The notes: generated by a model from the sequence alone, not told the origin. Counted from the stretch's first letter, positions 7,829 to 15,873 are shown. The stretch is 64,000 bases of DNA from a virus (IMGVR_UViG_3300020380_000001:242501-306500); one strand, 5' to 3'. A program made the numbers and translations.

Positions 7829-8726
7829 CTGAGATTCTCTCTCTTATTATTGTTGTCATTAAGTAATCAACAGCTTCGTCGCTAAAGGCCGATTTAAGAC
7901 GCGAATGTTGGCGAACCTTAATTGGGTCTGAAGTTTTAAGTCTGTTGTTGAGGTGGCCTTCGTATAACACGCCGTCCATATCCAGGCCTAAGATATGCAA
8001 ACGTGATCCGGGGTTGTGTTCCAGTATTACTGACGCGAACGCTCGTTCAGCTGGGATTTCAGTAGTGCGCTTGATGCCGTGAGTCAAGTATTTCACAACA
8101 CGCTCAATACGCGATGTATCTGTCACATACATGTTACCTTTGTTGAGTATCTGACCAGGCATCATATTAGTGTTGATCCACGATACGGCGTCGACAGCCA
8201 AGCTTAAGGCAGCAATCGCAGGGTCATAACTCATTGACATCATGTCTTTTACCTTAAGCGACATTCTAGCCGTATAAGGCACGTTGCCGCAGTTATTGTA
8301 AAAGTTTGTCTCAAAGTCACCAACCACGCCCGGGTTCAACTCTCGGTATACTTCGTCGTTAAAAGCACGAACCTCATCCAAGTACCCAACAAGGTTATAC
8401 ATTTTGTGCGTATTATCCATTTTACTGGAAGCCACATTACTGGCTGGACCAAGTCGTCTTCCTGTCGACACAAATAGCGAATTTATAGGCATCATCGGGG
8501 TAGTTCGTAGCGCGAATATTTCGGGCTCGAGGCTGTTCCATTTGCCGACAGCGATTCTACTAGACACCATACCGTACAGATCCTTGTACGATGTATAAAA
8601 GGGACGTCTGGGCATTGCATAAATGACAGATCCATCTTTGCGCTCCAAGCCATACATTACCCGCGGGCAATTCTTAGTTGACATGAAATGCATGTGATCC
8701 GGTACACTCATAAAGATGCCCAACAT
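7821..8726 (-). CDS. Hypothetical protein downstream of clamp loader
   Basis: 301 residues. It follows the gp44-type clamp-loader gene with one base between them and has an AAGG ribosome-binding site. In T4 this position belongs to the small clamp-loader subunit gp62 (about 187 aa), but I see no similarity and the length differs. A striking ILGLDMDGVLYEG near residue 245 copies HAD motif I, yet too little follows to complete a HAD fold. Much of the protein is mixed alpha/beta with many Met and Arg residues. Function unknown. Confidence 0.65.
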   Translation of the reverse strand: MLGIFMSVPDHMHFMSTKNCPRVMYGLERKDGSVIYAMPRRPFYTSYKDLYGMVSSRIAVGKWNSLEPEIFALRTTPMMPINSLFVSTGRRLGPASNVASSKMDNTHKMYNLVGYLDEVRAFNDEVYRELNPGVVGDFETNFYNNCGNVPYTARMSLKVKDMMSMSYDPAIAALSLAVDAVSWINTNMMPGQILNKGNMYVTDTSRIERVVKYLTHGIKRTTEIPAERAFASVILEHNPGSRLHILGLDMDGVLYEGHLNNRLKTSDPIKVRQHSRLKSAFSDEAVDYLMTTIIRERISDE

Positions 8727-8727
8727 A

Positions 8728-9666
8728 TTACGCGCCTTCTACTGCGAGTTCTAACTCAACCAAAGTTGCTGCTAGATTAAGTTCAGGGTCAGCACATAGC
8801 GGCGCCTTAGCCATACCGTTGCGTAGTGCAACAACACAGTTTCTTTCAATATTAGGATCACCGTTAGACCAGAAGTTGATGTTGTTATACAAAAACGTCC
8901 AGATCTCATCGTACTCGTTAGGTTGTGCCTTAGCGCACATAAGTTTACGGCCTTCCACATATTGCTTTTCACGGAAGTACGCCACAGCGTGCACGCGCCA
9001 GTCTTCTGTATCGCCACCTTTAGATGACGGTGATTCAAGTTTGCCGTTAATTGTGTTCTGCTGCAATAAGTTCAAACACTTACGCAAGTCAGGATAGGTT
9101 GCGTCAATAACTTCCCCTAGTGCTTCAGGGTCAATATCAACTTGCTCTTCAAGCAGTACGCGCACCGCACGTTCTTCAAACTGCGGCTTATCTGGTTTTG
9201 AGATTTCGTACTCTTGCAAACGTGACTTAAGCGCGGGAATAATACGATTCGGGTAGTTACACGTCATTACAAAACGACACTGATGCGCATAAGTTTCCAT
9301 TAAGTTACGAAGCGTAGCTTGTGCCTCAGGACTTAAGTGATCAGCCTCGTCAAGAAGAATATAACTGAACGCACTCATAAAAGGCATGTTAGACGCAAAG
9401 CCTTCAACAGTTGTTCTGATATACTCAACACCATTTTTCAATGACGCGTTGATAATCTTGATGTTGGACTTGTCGACCTCAAGCATGTTAAACAACACCT
9501 TAGCCAGTGTCGTTTTACCAGTGCCCGGGCCGCCGTGGAATAACAAGTGCGGAATAGTTTTTTCTTGCACCCATTGATTGATTTTGTTTTTAAGACTTTC
9601 GTCTTTAAGAACATATCCGTCAAGAGTGGCAGGACGGTACTTTTCAACCCAAAGATCAGTTGCCAT
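8728..9666 (-). CDS. 44: Sliding-clamp loader large subunit (gp44-like)
   Basis: 312 residues with the RFC/gp44 pattern: an opening WVEKYRP box, Walker A GGPGTGKT at 45-52, Walker B YILLDEADHL near 102-111, a sensor-1 region CNYPNRI, and an SRLQ box in place of SRC. This AAA+ subunit loads the polymerase clamp at primer-template junctions. It is preceded by a GroES-like gene and a short hypothetical gene and followed by an unknown. Confidence 0.95.
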   Translation of the reverse strand: MATDLWVEKYRPATLDGYVLKDESLKNKINQWVQEKTIPHLLFHGGPGTGKTTLAKVLFNMLEVDKSNIKIINASLKNGVEYIRTTVEGFASNMPFMSAFSYILLDEADHLSPEAQATLRNLMETYAHQCRFVMTCNYPNRIIPALKSRLQEYEISKPDKPQFEERAVRVLLEEQVDIDPEALGEVIDATYPDLRKCLNLLQQNTINGKLESPSSKGGDTEDWRVHAVAYFREKQYVEGRKLMCAKAQPNEYDEIWTFLYNNINFWSNGDPNIERNCVVALRNGMAKAPLCADPELNLAATLVELELAVEGA

Positions 9667-9688
9667 GTGTTTGTGTTCCTCTAAGGAA

Positions 9689-9705
9689 AGGGGAGTTACT
9701 CCCCT
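9689..9705 (-). other. Intercistronic hairpin before clamp loader
   Basis: AGGGGA, 5-base loop, TCCCCT overlaps the end of the 9696-9956 gene and precedes the clamp-loader start. There is only a weak T run on the minus strand. It could attenuate or process the mRNA. Confidence 0.35.
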
Positions 9706-9956
9706 ACGTTTCTGTTATTGTACTCGTGAAGTTGTGATATTGCCCTTACCACAACGCGTGAAATTTCAATATCAACTCCGTATGACGCAATGCGCGGTAC
9801 GAGTTCGCCGGCTTCGCCGCTGTCGCTAGGAACTATGTCCACTAACTGAATAAACATCTCTGTTTCTTCTTCAGATAGTGACTCCCAGCTAGGCTCTGCG
9901 AACGCTATGCCGTATACGATACGGGCTATTTCGTTATTACTCAGGGGTGCTTTCAA
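9696..9956 (-). CDS. Hypothetical protein, 86 aa, TTG start
   Basis: The frame is open from an ATG at 10061, but that start would overlap the GroES-like gene by 125 bases. A TTG at 9956 (LKAPLSNNEIARIV) is preceded by GGGGAG at good spacing and gives only a 20-base overlap, so I use it. The product is small, acidic and helical. No recognised family. Confidence 0.55.
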   Translation of the reverse strand: MKAPLSNNEIARIVYGIAFAEPSWESLSEEETEMFIQLVDIVPSDSGEAGELVPRIASYGVDIEISRVVVRAISQLHEYNNRNVGE

Positions 9957-10308
9957 AGAACTCTCCCCATGATTCGTCGCCTGGATAAGTGTCTGAGACG
10001 GCGATGACTGACTTCGGATACTCGAGCATATAGACTCGTAAAGGTTCTTTAGTTTCTTCATCTATGATTTCCGGGATTTTACGTGAGCGCGTCCAGCGCC
10101 CGTGCTCTACTAGAACCCAATTGCCTGGTTCTATATCAACAACGTCGTCACCAACAGCGAAGACGTGCGCCCAACGATTACGTACACCGTGCGCTTTACC
10201 ATCATCGTTAGCGATAATGATACTACCCACCTTACGTTCGCCGTGGACTATTTTGTCTACTAGCACTCTACCGGGTAGAGGTTTTACTATGGGATTCAAA
10301 GTTTTCAT
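9937..10308 (-). CDS. GroES-like co-chaperonin (gp31-type)
   Basis: 123 residues. VKPLPGRVLVDKI at the N-terminus, then GSIIIA, VFAVGDDVVDIEPGNWVLVEHGRWTR, matches the GroES beta-barrel with its mobile loop between strands. T4-like phages carry a GroES replacement (gp31) to fold the capsid protein with host GroEL. The C-terminal 30 residues are acidic and beyond the GroES core. It is the first gene of its operon, behind a host-like promoter. Confidence 0.8.
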   Translation of the reverse strand: MKTLNPIVKPLPGRVLVDKIVHGERKVGSIIIANDDGKAHGVRNRWAHVFAVGDDVVDIEPGNWVLVEHGRWTRSRKIPEIIDEETKEPLRVYMLEYPKSVIAVSDTYPGDESWGEFFESTPE

Positions 10309-10339
10309 ATTTTTATTCTTATTATTACTTTGTCTGTCT

Positions 10340-10367
10340 ATTTTACACTAAATTCATTTTTTATCAA
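10340..10367 (-). promoter_or_regulatory. Host-type promoter for co-chaperonin operon
   Basis: The minus strand reads TTGATA (10362-10367), 16 bases, TAAAAT (10340-10345), about 35 bases upstream of the start at 10308. Confidence 0.6.
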
Positions 10368-10381
10368 GATGAATTTGCGTT

Positions 10382-11203
10382 TTACCAAACTTCAGTGTAT
10401 GCGTGCCCTTTGATATTGTGGGTTTTGATATGCGATCGACGCGTAGAAACAAGCGTACTCAACGGAACTTTGTCCCTTGCTACTATTTCATAGGTTAAGT
10501 GCCCAGCTAATAACAAGGAACCCAATTCCTCACGCGTCATGTAATCGTCAGTTTCTTTGGCTTTTGCAGCACACAACACAAAGTCAGACTCACAATCATA
10601 CACCAACTCATGGTAATCAAGGCTATGTTCAAATACAGATATTTTAAGAATATCGTCTGTGTTCTCCTTGAACTCAACAACGATATTTTTATCACTGGCG
10701 CCTATGTTCCCGACTGTGTCGAAATACATTGTGTGACTATGCAACACACACAAGATACACTGGTTGTCCGAGTAAAGTGCCGCGGTGGGTATATCAAAGG
10801 TCATAGGATTCTCGTAAACCAAAGTCTTGCCATGGCTTTTTAAGATAAAATGACCCTGGGAATATATATCACGCGGCCTTCCGCTTGCCGCTTCCTCAGT
10901 ATAAAGTATTTGACTTAATGTCTGCATCGAAGCTCGATCAGTTGCCTTGGCCATAGCCTTTGTCAGGTCCCAAATCTGTCCGAGTACTTTATCTACCATG
11001 TCGTTTTCGAAGACATGATTATCGTAACGCACATGCCCGTAAAATTCAGAAAGTCGAAATTCACATGATCTAAATCCAGGCAAGTCTTGATAGCCATTAT
11101 CATCTTGTTCAACTCTAATACGAACCGTCAAGTCAACAGGATTTTTTATAGCCCTAAGCCGTAATGTTCCTATTTCTAGTGTATTTGTGTTAGCGGTTGC
11201 CAT
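10382..11203 (-). CDS. Hypothetical protein, 273 aa
   Basis: No recognised family. It is beta-rich at the N-terminus (LEIGTLRLRAI, DLTVRIRVEQDD) and alpha/beta later. It contains HSHTMYFDTVGNIGASDKN near residue 155. No membrane segment is seen. It is followed closely by the intergenic promoter of the co-chaperonin gene and preceded by dCMP deaminase (9-base gap), so it probably ends that operon. Confidence 0.65.
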   Translation of the reverse strand: MATANTNTLEIGTLRLRAIKNPVDLTVRIRVEQDDNGYQDLPGFRSCEFRLSEFYGHVRYDNHVFENDMVDKVLGQIWDLTKAMAKATDRASMQTLSQILYTEEAASGRPRDIYSQGHFILKSHGKTLVYENPMTFDIPTAALYSDNQCILCVLHSHTMYFDTVGNIGASDKNIVVEFKENTDDILKISVFEHSLDYHELVYDCESDFVLCAAKAKETDDYMTREELGSLLLAGHLTYEIVARDKVPLSTLVSTRRSHIKTHNIKGHAYTEVW

Positions 11204-11212
11204 TTGTGTTCC

Positions 11213-11671
11213 TTATACTTCTCTGTATATTACACCGGTCTCGTAAAACATTTCAAGTGAAGCGTCATACCCGTCAGTGTGCCTCGCAGCGTACCAGTCA
11301 GATCCTACGCCACCGCTCTTGTCTACAATCACCTCGGCTATCTGTACTTGAATGATAGCACGGGCACAATCAGCGCACGGTGTGTGGGTGACGTAAATTC
11401 GACAACCAACCAGCGACTGGCCTTGGTTTTGGTAAATAGCGTTCCGCTCCGCGTGCTCAAAGTAAGATCGTTTAGCCGGGCGCTCGTGTCGAGATGGCAC
11501 ATCATCATTTACGCCCCTAGGAAAGCCATTGTAACCAGCAGAAACCATCGTATTCCTGCTGTCTACAATTACACTACCAACTTGGGTACTCTCGTCTTTG
11601 GACCATGTGGCTATTAGACGAGCAACGTCGAGGAAACGTTGGTCCCATTTCTCTTGTCTAGTAATGGTCAT
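11213..11671 (-). CDS. dCMP deaminase
   Basis: 152 residues. HAERNA at 73-78 supplies the zinc His and the catalytic Glu, and PCADC at 98-102 the two zinc Cys residues. The opening RFLDVARLIATWSKDESTQVGSVI is typical of T4-like dCMP deaminases, which feed dUMP to thymidylate synthase. It overlaps the upstream gene by 4 bases. MazG and a HAD phosphatase lie in the same neighbourhood. Confidence 0.95.
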   Translation of the reverse strand: MTITRQEKWDQRFLDVARLIATWSKDESTQVGSVIVDSRNTMVSAGYNGFPRGVNDDVPSRHERPAKRSYFEHAERNAIYQNQGQSLVGCRIYVTHTPCADCARAIIQVQIAEVIVDKSGGVGSDWYAARHTDGYDASLEMFYETGVIYREV

Positions 11672-12030
11672 TCCCCTGCGATCTCGTCAGGTGCTTCGTC
11701 GCCAGAATCAGCTTTTGGTTTTGATTTAGACCGTGCTCTCGGCGCTGGTTTCTCTTTCTCTTTCTCTTCGACTTTGGTCTCTTCAACCTCTGTCTTAATT
11801 TCAGCTTCGTCCGCATCTGGCTTAATGCTTACGTTTTTAACTGAGTTAGGCGATCGCGAGTAATACTCTTCCGACACTTGCTTGGCTGTTTTAATAATCT
11901 TGCCTTGGCTGTCGATAATATCGCCACGTGCGTTCATAGATGCATTGCCTACGGCAGGTACAGTGTCATTACTGCGCATTAGTTGACCGAAATCAATATC
12001 ACGGCCGCGTTTGGTTTTAACTTTCTTCAT
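11668..12030 (-). CDS. Hypothetical disordered protein, 120 aa
   Basis: Opening KKVKTKRGRDIDFGQL and NASMNARGDIIDSQGKI look ordered. The second half is a low-complexity run of Glu, Lys, Pro and Ala and is probably disordered. Overlaps both neighbours (14 and 4 bases). Similar small charged proteins occur beside nucleotide-metabolism genes in T4-like phages, but I can assign no function. Confidence 0.65.
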   Translation of the reverse strand: MKKVKTKRGRDIDFGQLMRSNDTVPAVGNASMNARGDIIDSQGKIIKTAKQVSEEYYSRSPNSVKNVSIKPDADEAEIKTEVEETKVEEKEKEKPAPRARSKSKPKADSGDEAPDEIAGE

Positions 12031-12571
12031 CGTTGTTCCCTAAGTCTTTTGCAAATTCTGCGAAATCTAGTTCGTAAAGCATCGAATCCACATCATGTAG
12101 GCCTAACTTATACAGCAAGTAAGAACTAACACTTGATCCACGCCCTACTCCCCACGTTACGTTTGAAACTTCACATACATAAAGTACGTAAAGCAAATAT
12201 TTAAGAAGCGGTATTGAGTCGCACTCAAGGAAATAGTCATATTCCATTTTTATGCGTGCTTTTTCTTCGTCAGTTGTGCACAACCCGTATAAGTAATCAA
12301 GTAAATCAAGGTCAGCAAATTCAGGCGGAGTAAGCCATTCGGACTTACATCTTTCAAGGAAGGGTAGTGTTTTTTCGTAGTCGTAATCAGGCGTGGTTAT
12401 TGCCATCTTGTCAAACAAGTCGGCAGCTTCATGATAGCGTTTGACTTCGTCTTCGTCGCTTACTACTACAACGTCAGTCGGTTTGACGCCTTCTAGAATC
12501 GCGTTCACTACGTCTGCTCGGTCGAATATTGGCCGAGCGAGAGCGTCTAGCTTTCTTACTTTTGCGTTCAT
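12017..12571 (-). CDS. C-family DNA polymerase (DnaE) fragment-like protein
   Basis: 184 residues from the ATG at 12571 (a GTG at 12577 is the alternative). The C-terminal half matches one segment of bacterial DNA polymerase III alpha: LDYLYGLC, EEKARIKMEYDYFLE, then TWGVGRGSSVSSYLLYKLG and LHDVDSMLYELDFAEFA. In DnaE this GxGRGS segment helps bind the incoming nucleotide. The PHP, palm-aspartate and tau-binding parts are absent, so it cannot be a polymerase alone. It may bind nucleotides or be a relic. It overlaps the upstream gene by 98 bases. Confidence 0.65.
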   Translation of the reverse strand: MNAKVRKLDALARPIFDRADVVNAILEGVKPTDVVVVSDEDEVKRYHEAADLFDKMAITTPDYDYEKTLPFLERCKSEWLTPPEFADLDLLDYLYGLCTTDEEKARIKMEYDYFLECDSIPLLKYLLYVLYVCEVSNVTWGVGRGSSVSSYLLYKLGLHDVDSMLYELDFAEFAKDLGNNDEES

Positions 12572-12767
12572 CTGCACCGTTCATCTTATCTTCGATTTCT
12601 TTCTGTTGTTTTTCTTCCAGATCAGAAATCAGTACGTCAAGCTGGGCTAACATTTGATGATAGCCCTTACCTATCGCGTTGGCACGGCGCTGTCTCAAAT
12701 GCATGAGTTTTTGCTGAGTATTCAGCTTATCCACATCTAGTTGATTTTCATCGCCGTTACCGTTCAT
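12474..12767 (-). CDS. Hypothetical coiled-coil protein, 97 aa
   Basis: Residues 1-62 are helical and charged (LDVDKLNTQQKLMHLRQRR, LDVLISDLEEKQQKEIEDK). The last 30 are Arg/Ser-rich and look like an out-of-frame read of the next gene. The 98-base overlap with the DnaE-like gene is far longer than others here, so either the natural end is earlier, the next gene starts later, or there is a frameshift. Confidence 0.5.
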   Translation of the reverse strand: MNGNGDENQLDVDKLNTQQKLMHLRQRRANAIGKGYHQMLAQLDVLISDLEEKQQKEIEDKMNGADERKSKKARRSRSANIRPSRRSERDSRRRQTD

Positions 12768-12770
12768 TGA

Positions 12771-13220
12771 TTAGATATCCGTCTTAGTACGCTTTTCAGA
12801 ACGTTCCACGTCAAACCCTGTCGGGAATCGTGCTTCTAGTTTTGCGCGGTTAAGTTCCATGAGTTCACTAGGTTTCATACCCAGTGCCATCACAGCTTGC
12901 ACCCAGTAGAAGATAACATCACCGAGTTCTTTCTTAAGGTGATCAGTGGTTTTCTCGTCAAGTTCTTTGCCTTGGAATAGCACTTTCTTCATGATGTCAA
13001 GTGTTTCACCTGATTCTGATGCAAGTCCGATGACACCTGTCATTAGACGAGAAAACGATTCGTGCTCTTGTAAAGAGATTAAACGATGGATAACTTTGAG
13101 AAGTTCATCGCTGTCTTTTGTAGGCAGTGATGACACCGAGTCTACAAATCTTGAGTACTCGTGTATATCAAAGTTATCCGGCGTGCTTAGGTCAGTTTGT
13201 TTAATAGGAGTTGATGACAT
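12771..13220 (-). CDS. MazG-like nucleotide pyrophosphohydrolase
   Basis: 149 residues. The all-alpha MazG pattern is visible: LASESGETLDIMKKVLFQG near 67-85 and KKELGDVIFYWVQ near 96-107, giving the E-x-x-E and E-x-x-D metal ligands. Phage MazG homologues hydrolyse NTPs or dNTPs and have been linked to changing (p)ppGpp or nucleotide pools. It has its own strong host-type promoter with a palindrome in it. Confidence 0.85.
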   Translation of the reverse strand: MSSTPIKQTDLSTPDNFDIHEYSRFVDSVSSLPTKDSDELLKVIHRLISLQEHESFSRLMTGVIGLASESGETLDIMKKVLFQGKELDEKTTDHLKKELGDVIFYWVQAVMALGMKPSELMELNRAKLEARFPTGFDVERSEKRTKTDI

Positions 13221-13278
13221 CTTTATTATTATCCTTAGTGTGTCTTTGTTGCGTATATTTAATATTATACTGACTTAT

Positions 13279-13307
13279 ATGATACAAAATTGTATCACTT
13301 TTGTCAA
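13279..13307 (-). promoter_or_regulatory. Strong host-type promoter of mazG with palindrome
   Basis: The minus strand reads TTGACA (13302-13307), 17 bases, TATCAT (13279-13284). The inverted repeat GATACAA-AA-TTGTATC (13281-13296) covers the -10 and half of the spacer, a typical operator position. The -35 overlaps the stop of the upstream gene. Confidence 0.65.
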
Positions 13308-13738
13308 TATTCGTTGTGTCTTTCGCTTCTTATAAACTGGAAAAGCATATCTAATGTCTTTTCTACTTTTTGCTCTACTCGAGCAATTTTCACATCGTTC
13401 GCATCATGTGAACGTTGAATTTCTTGACGCAATTGTGCCTGATAGTCATTGTTGTTTTCTCTAGTTTGATCAACACGGCCGTTAAGCGCGTCAAGTCTAG
13501 ATACTAACTCATTATAATTGTTAACAGATCCCGTTTCTAATTTAGATAGGCGCTCTTTTAACTCTGTTAATGTACTATCGACATCTTTCTTATACTGCTC
13601 ATTGAAATCGGATTTGCTCTGCAAGCTCTTTTCTTTGGACTGGTGTTTAACCAGCGTAATTATTCCAATTACTACAGCTATAACCGAGCCAACTATTGCG
13701 ATGCCTGCGCCGAGCGTTATAGTTGTTGGTTCTGCCAT
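13304..13738 (-). CDS. Membrane-anchored coiled-coil protein, 144 aa
   Basis: One transmembrane segment near the N-terminus (about 8-30, GAGIAIVGSVIAVVIGIITLV), then a long charged coiled coil to the end. The topology could fit a holin-like or spanin-like protein or a membrane tether. No lysis gene is adjacent, so I leave it unassigned. It is separated by 7 bases from the upstream gene, with which it probably shares the late-type box at 14209-14215. Confidence 0.6.
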   Translation of the reverse strand: MAEPTTITLGAGIAIVGSVIAVVIGIITLVKHQSKEKSLQSKSDFNEQYKKDVDSTLTELKERLSKLETGSVNNYNELVSRLDALNGRVDQTRENNNDYQAQLRQEIQRSHDANDVKIARVEQKVEKTLDMLFQFIRSERHNEY

Positions 13739-13745
13739 GACTACC

Positions 13746-14180
13746 TCACATAGACTTAATTTTTGTTAACTCGTCCAACATTAGGTCGAGTTGATTTTTG
13801 CGTGATGTTCTTGCTTTTTGGAGGTATGTATGTGTTTTGTCATATGCCCACTGTACCAATTCCTTGGCGTATTTGGTGCATAACAAGTCAACGGGTAATA
13901 AACAATTTTTACTACGAGTCACTTTCAGTTCATCATTACTGATATATGCCGCCGGCACTCCCTTACTGTTAATCAGTGTCGCGTAATTACTAGTTACCAT
14001 ATCTTGATCGATTAAGATAACCGCAGTAATAACGCCATCCGCATAACGGAGAGCACGGTCAATATCATTAAAAGATACCACCGCTATTTCAGTGACAAAC
14101 GATTCTAAATTTTGAACGACTTCTTCGTACTGAGTAACAATGATAACTTCTAATATAGGATGTTTTTCTGTAGATACCAT
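13746..14180 (-). CDS. Hypothetical alpha/beta protein, 144 aa
   Basis: The first 110 residues alternate strands and helices (ILEVIIVTQYEEVVQNL, ITAVILIDQDMVTSNY, GVPAAYISNDE), loosely like a receiver or Rossmann fold, but without the conserved receiver acid pocket and lysine. The end is helical and basic. It is first in a short operon after a late-type box. Function unknown. Confidence 0.6.
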   Translation of the reverse strand: MVSTEKHPILEVIIVTQYEEVVQNLESFVTEIAVVSFNDIDRALRYADGVITAVILIDQDMVTSNYATLINSKGVPAAYISNDELKVTRSKNCLLPVDLLCTKYAKELVQWAYDKTHTYLQKARTSRKNQLDLMLDELTKIKSM

Positions 14181-14208
14181 ACTTAGTTTACCACGTTTTG
14201 TTTAACTT

Positions 14209-14215
14209 TATTTAG
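14209..14215 (-). promoter_or_regulatory. Late promoter box
   Basis: CTAAATA on the minus strand, 29-35 bases before the start at 14180, immediately after the terminator of the clpP operon. Confidence 0.55.
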
Positions 14216-14224
14216 CTAAAGACG

Positions 14225-14255
14225 AAGAAGCCGCATACGGTGCGGCTTCTTTTTT
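14225..14255 (-). terminator. Terminator after clpP
   Basis: An 11-bp stem AAGAAGCCGCA / TGCGGCTTCTT with a 5-base loop, about 20 bases past the clpP stop. The T run is better on the plus strand, but no plus-strand gene precedes it. Confidence 0.65.
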
Positions 14256-14270
14256 AATGTTTGTGTTCAG

Positions 14271-14837
14271 CTATTTTAAGTCGTTAATAGACTTGACTAC
14301 TTCGTCTATTAAGCCATACTCTTTGGCTTCAGCTGCTGACATAAAGTTGTCACGATCAGTGTCAGCTTCAATCTTATCGAGCGGCTGTTTTGTAAAGTCC
14401 GCAAGCATTCTGTTTAGTTTATCTTTAATAGACAGAATCTCTTTAGCGTGTATCTCAAAGTCAGATGCCTGGCCTTGGAATCCGCCCAGTGGCTGGTGAA
14501 TCATTACACGGCAATTAGGCAGCGCGTAACGAACGTCGCCTGCCGCTAATAAGAACGAACCCATTGAACAGCACTGCCCGGTACCAACAGTAATAATACG
14601 AGAGTTCACAAACTTCATCGTATCATACATTGATAATCCCGCAGTTACAGCACCGCCGGGTGAATTAACGTATACGTAAATGTCGGCTTCCATCTTGGAT
14701 TCAAGATAAAGGATCTGCGCATTTACAGACTCAGCCATGTGATCATTTACAGGACCGTTAATCAGTATAATGCGGTCTTCCAAAAGTCGTGAAGCCAAAT
14801 CAACTACACGGTTATTCTCTATGATCATCGGAATCAT
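14271..14837 (-). CDS. clpP: ClpP serine peptidase
   Basis: 188 residues, about the length of mature ClpP and without a long propeptide. The triad is intact by alignment to the E. coli pattern: Ser91 in CCSMGSFLL, His114 in MIHQPLGG, and Asp163 in DTDRDNF. VNSPGG at 58-62 and the handle helix with [14 protein letters not shown] are conserved. It should form a heptameric-ring peptidase fed by a Clp unfoldase. A ClpA with the matching docking loop is encoded at 1826. It is transcribed just after the ExoX-like gene (9-base gap). Confidence 0.96.
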   Translation of the reverse strand: MIPMIIENNRVVDLASRLLEDRIILINGPVNDHMAESVNAQILYLESKMEADIYVYVNSPGGAVTAGLSMYDTMKFVNSRIITVGTGQCCSMGSFLLAAGDVRYALPNCRVMIHQPLGGFQGQASDFEIHAKEILSIKDKLNRMLADFTKQPLDKIEADTDRDNFMSAAEAKEYGLIDEVVKSINDLK

Positions 14838-14846
14838 ATATTTTCC

Positions 14847-15623
14847 TTATTGTGGTAAAACTTTGTCAATAGTAGCTAGTAAATCCGGATCAAATGCTAG
14901 CTTGTTTTCTGGATTGAGTGAATCCATATTCTCAATACACCATAACCAGTAATCAGCCGGAACTTCTGAGAACGGTTTGCCTTTGTGTTTTCCAAAAGGC
15001 ACTGTTTGGTATATTGTCGGTTCTTGTGCGTACTGAACAACGTCAGCGAGCATATCAGGACCGGGCTCTATAATACCGCGTACGAGCATCGTTTCTACCA
15101 TGACCTCTAGTAATCTGGCAGTGAAATATGCATCGTGCGGGGCTCTGTGAAGCTGCAAATTATCTAATTCAGGGCGGTCTTCCGACAGGTCGAAGTGATA
15201 TCGCATGTCAGGCAAATTGTATGATTCCAACTCAGGGAACAACTTGCGGCCTAGACGCAGAGTACAAATAAATTGTTCTTCAGGGATATTTGCGCCATAT
15301 GCGTCTGATACAAGGAATTCATACTTTGCATTGTGCGCAACAATAAAACGATCTCTGATAGAGTCAAAAAACTCATTACGCTTGTAAATGAACTCTTCGC
15401 GCCCTGCGAGCATGCGCGGGGTAATCAAGCACACTGATTGGGTTTTAACAGGAAGGGCACCTGCTACGTTGAATAGCTCGCCTTCCATCGACCACGTATT
15501 GCCATCAAAACTAGAAGTACCAGTTTCAATAACTTCAACATCATACGGGTCTAGCCCGGTGGTCTCATAGTCTATCACGACTAATGATTTGTAGAAATTC
15601 TTAACAAATAAATTCATTGACAT
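14847..15623 (-). CDS. ExoX/DnaQ-like 3'-5' exonuclease with DUF3820 tail
   Basis: 258 residues. Exo I motif DYETTGLDP (Asp18, Glu20), exo II AHNAKYEFL near 96-104 and exo III LHRAPHDAYFTA (His159/His163, Asp164) fit the DEDDh superfamily and closely the E. coli ExoX layout, including ICTLRLGRKLFP. In exo II the usual Asp is Glu102. The C-terminus (209-232, PFGKHKG, then SEVPADYWLWC) is a DUF3820 module, often found fused to or beside such nucleases. An ATG at 15617 is an alternative start with better ribosome-site spacing. Confidence 0.85.
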   Translation of the reverse strand: MSMNLFVKNFYKSLVVIDYETTGLDPYDVEVIETGTSSFDGNTWSMEGELFNVAGALPVKTQSVCLITPRMLAGREEFIYKRNEFFDSIRDRFIVAHNAKYEFLVSDAYGANIPEEQFICTLRLGRKLFPELESYNLPDMRYHFDLSEDRPELDNLQLHRAPHDAYFTARLLEVMVETMLVRGIIEPGPDMLADVVQYAQEPTIYQTVPFGKHKGKPFSEVPADYWLWCIENMDSLNPENKLAFDPDLLATIDKVLPQ

Positions 15624-15850
15624 ATTCTCGTGTGTAGTCTGGATATATAGGACTCCGACTTGGCAGACAATGTCTCATAACTATAGCGCGGATTAAAAGG
15701 ATCTTCAACTGCGTAGTAATCAACAATTTCTTGCACTTGTTGATCAAAGCTGTCTAGTTGGGTTAAGACATGGTGGTTTACTGACCCGCGGCCGAGGTCG
15801 TCAAATACGGTTAAGTCTAAGCGATCGTCAAACTCGATATCGTCGTCCAT
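15614..15850 (-). CDS. Hypothetical acidic protein, 78 aa
   Basis: Very acidic N-terminus (DDDIEFDDRLDL) and no known motif. It overlaps the ExoX-like gene start by 10 bases and leads that operon behind a region with a long inverted repeat and a TATAAT box. Confidence 0.6.
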   Translation of the reverse strand: MDDDIEFDDRLDLTVFDDLGRGSVNHHVLTQLDSFDQQVQEIVDYYAVEDPFNPRYSYETLSAKSESYISRLHTRICQ

Positions 15851-15873
15851 AATATATACTCTTTGTGTTTGTT

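Noticed and set aside
7821-8726. Clamp-loader small subunit gp62
   Set aside because: Only the position fits; length and sequence do not resemble gp62.
13746-14180. Response-regulator receiver domain
   Set aside because: The acid pocket and conserved lysine are not identifiable; only a vague alpha/beta pattern is seen.
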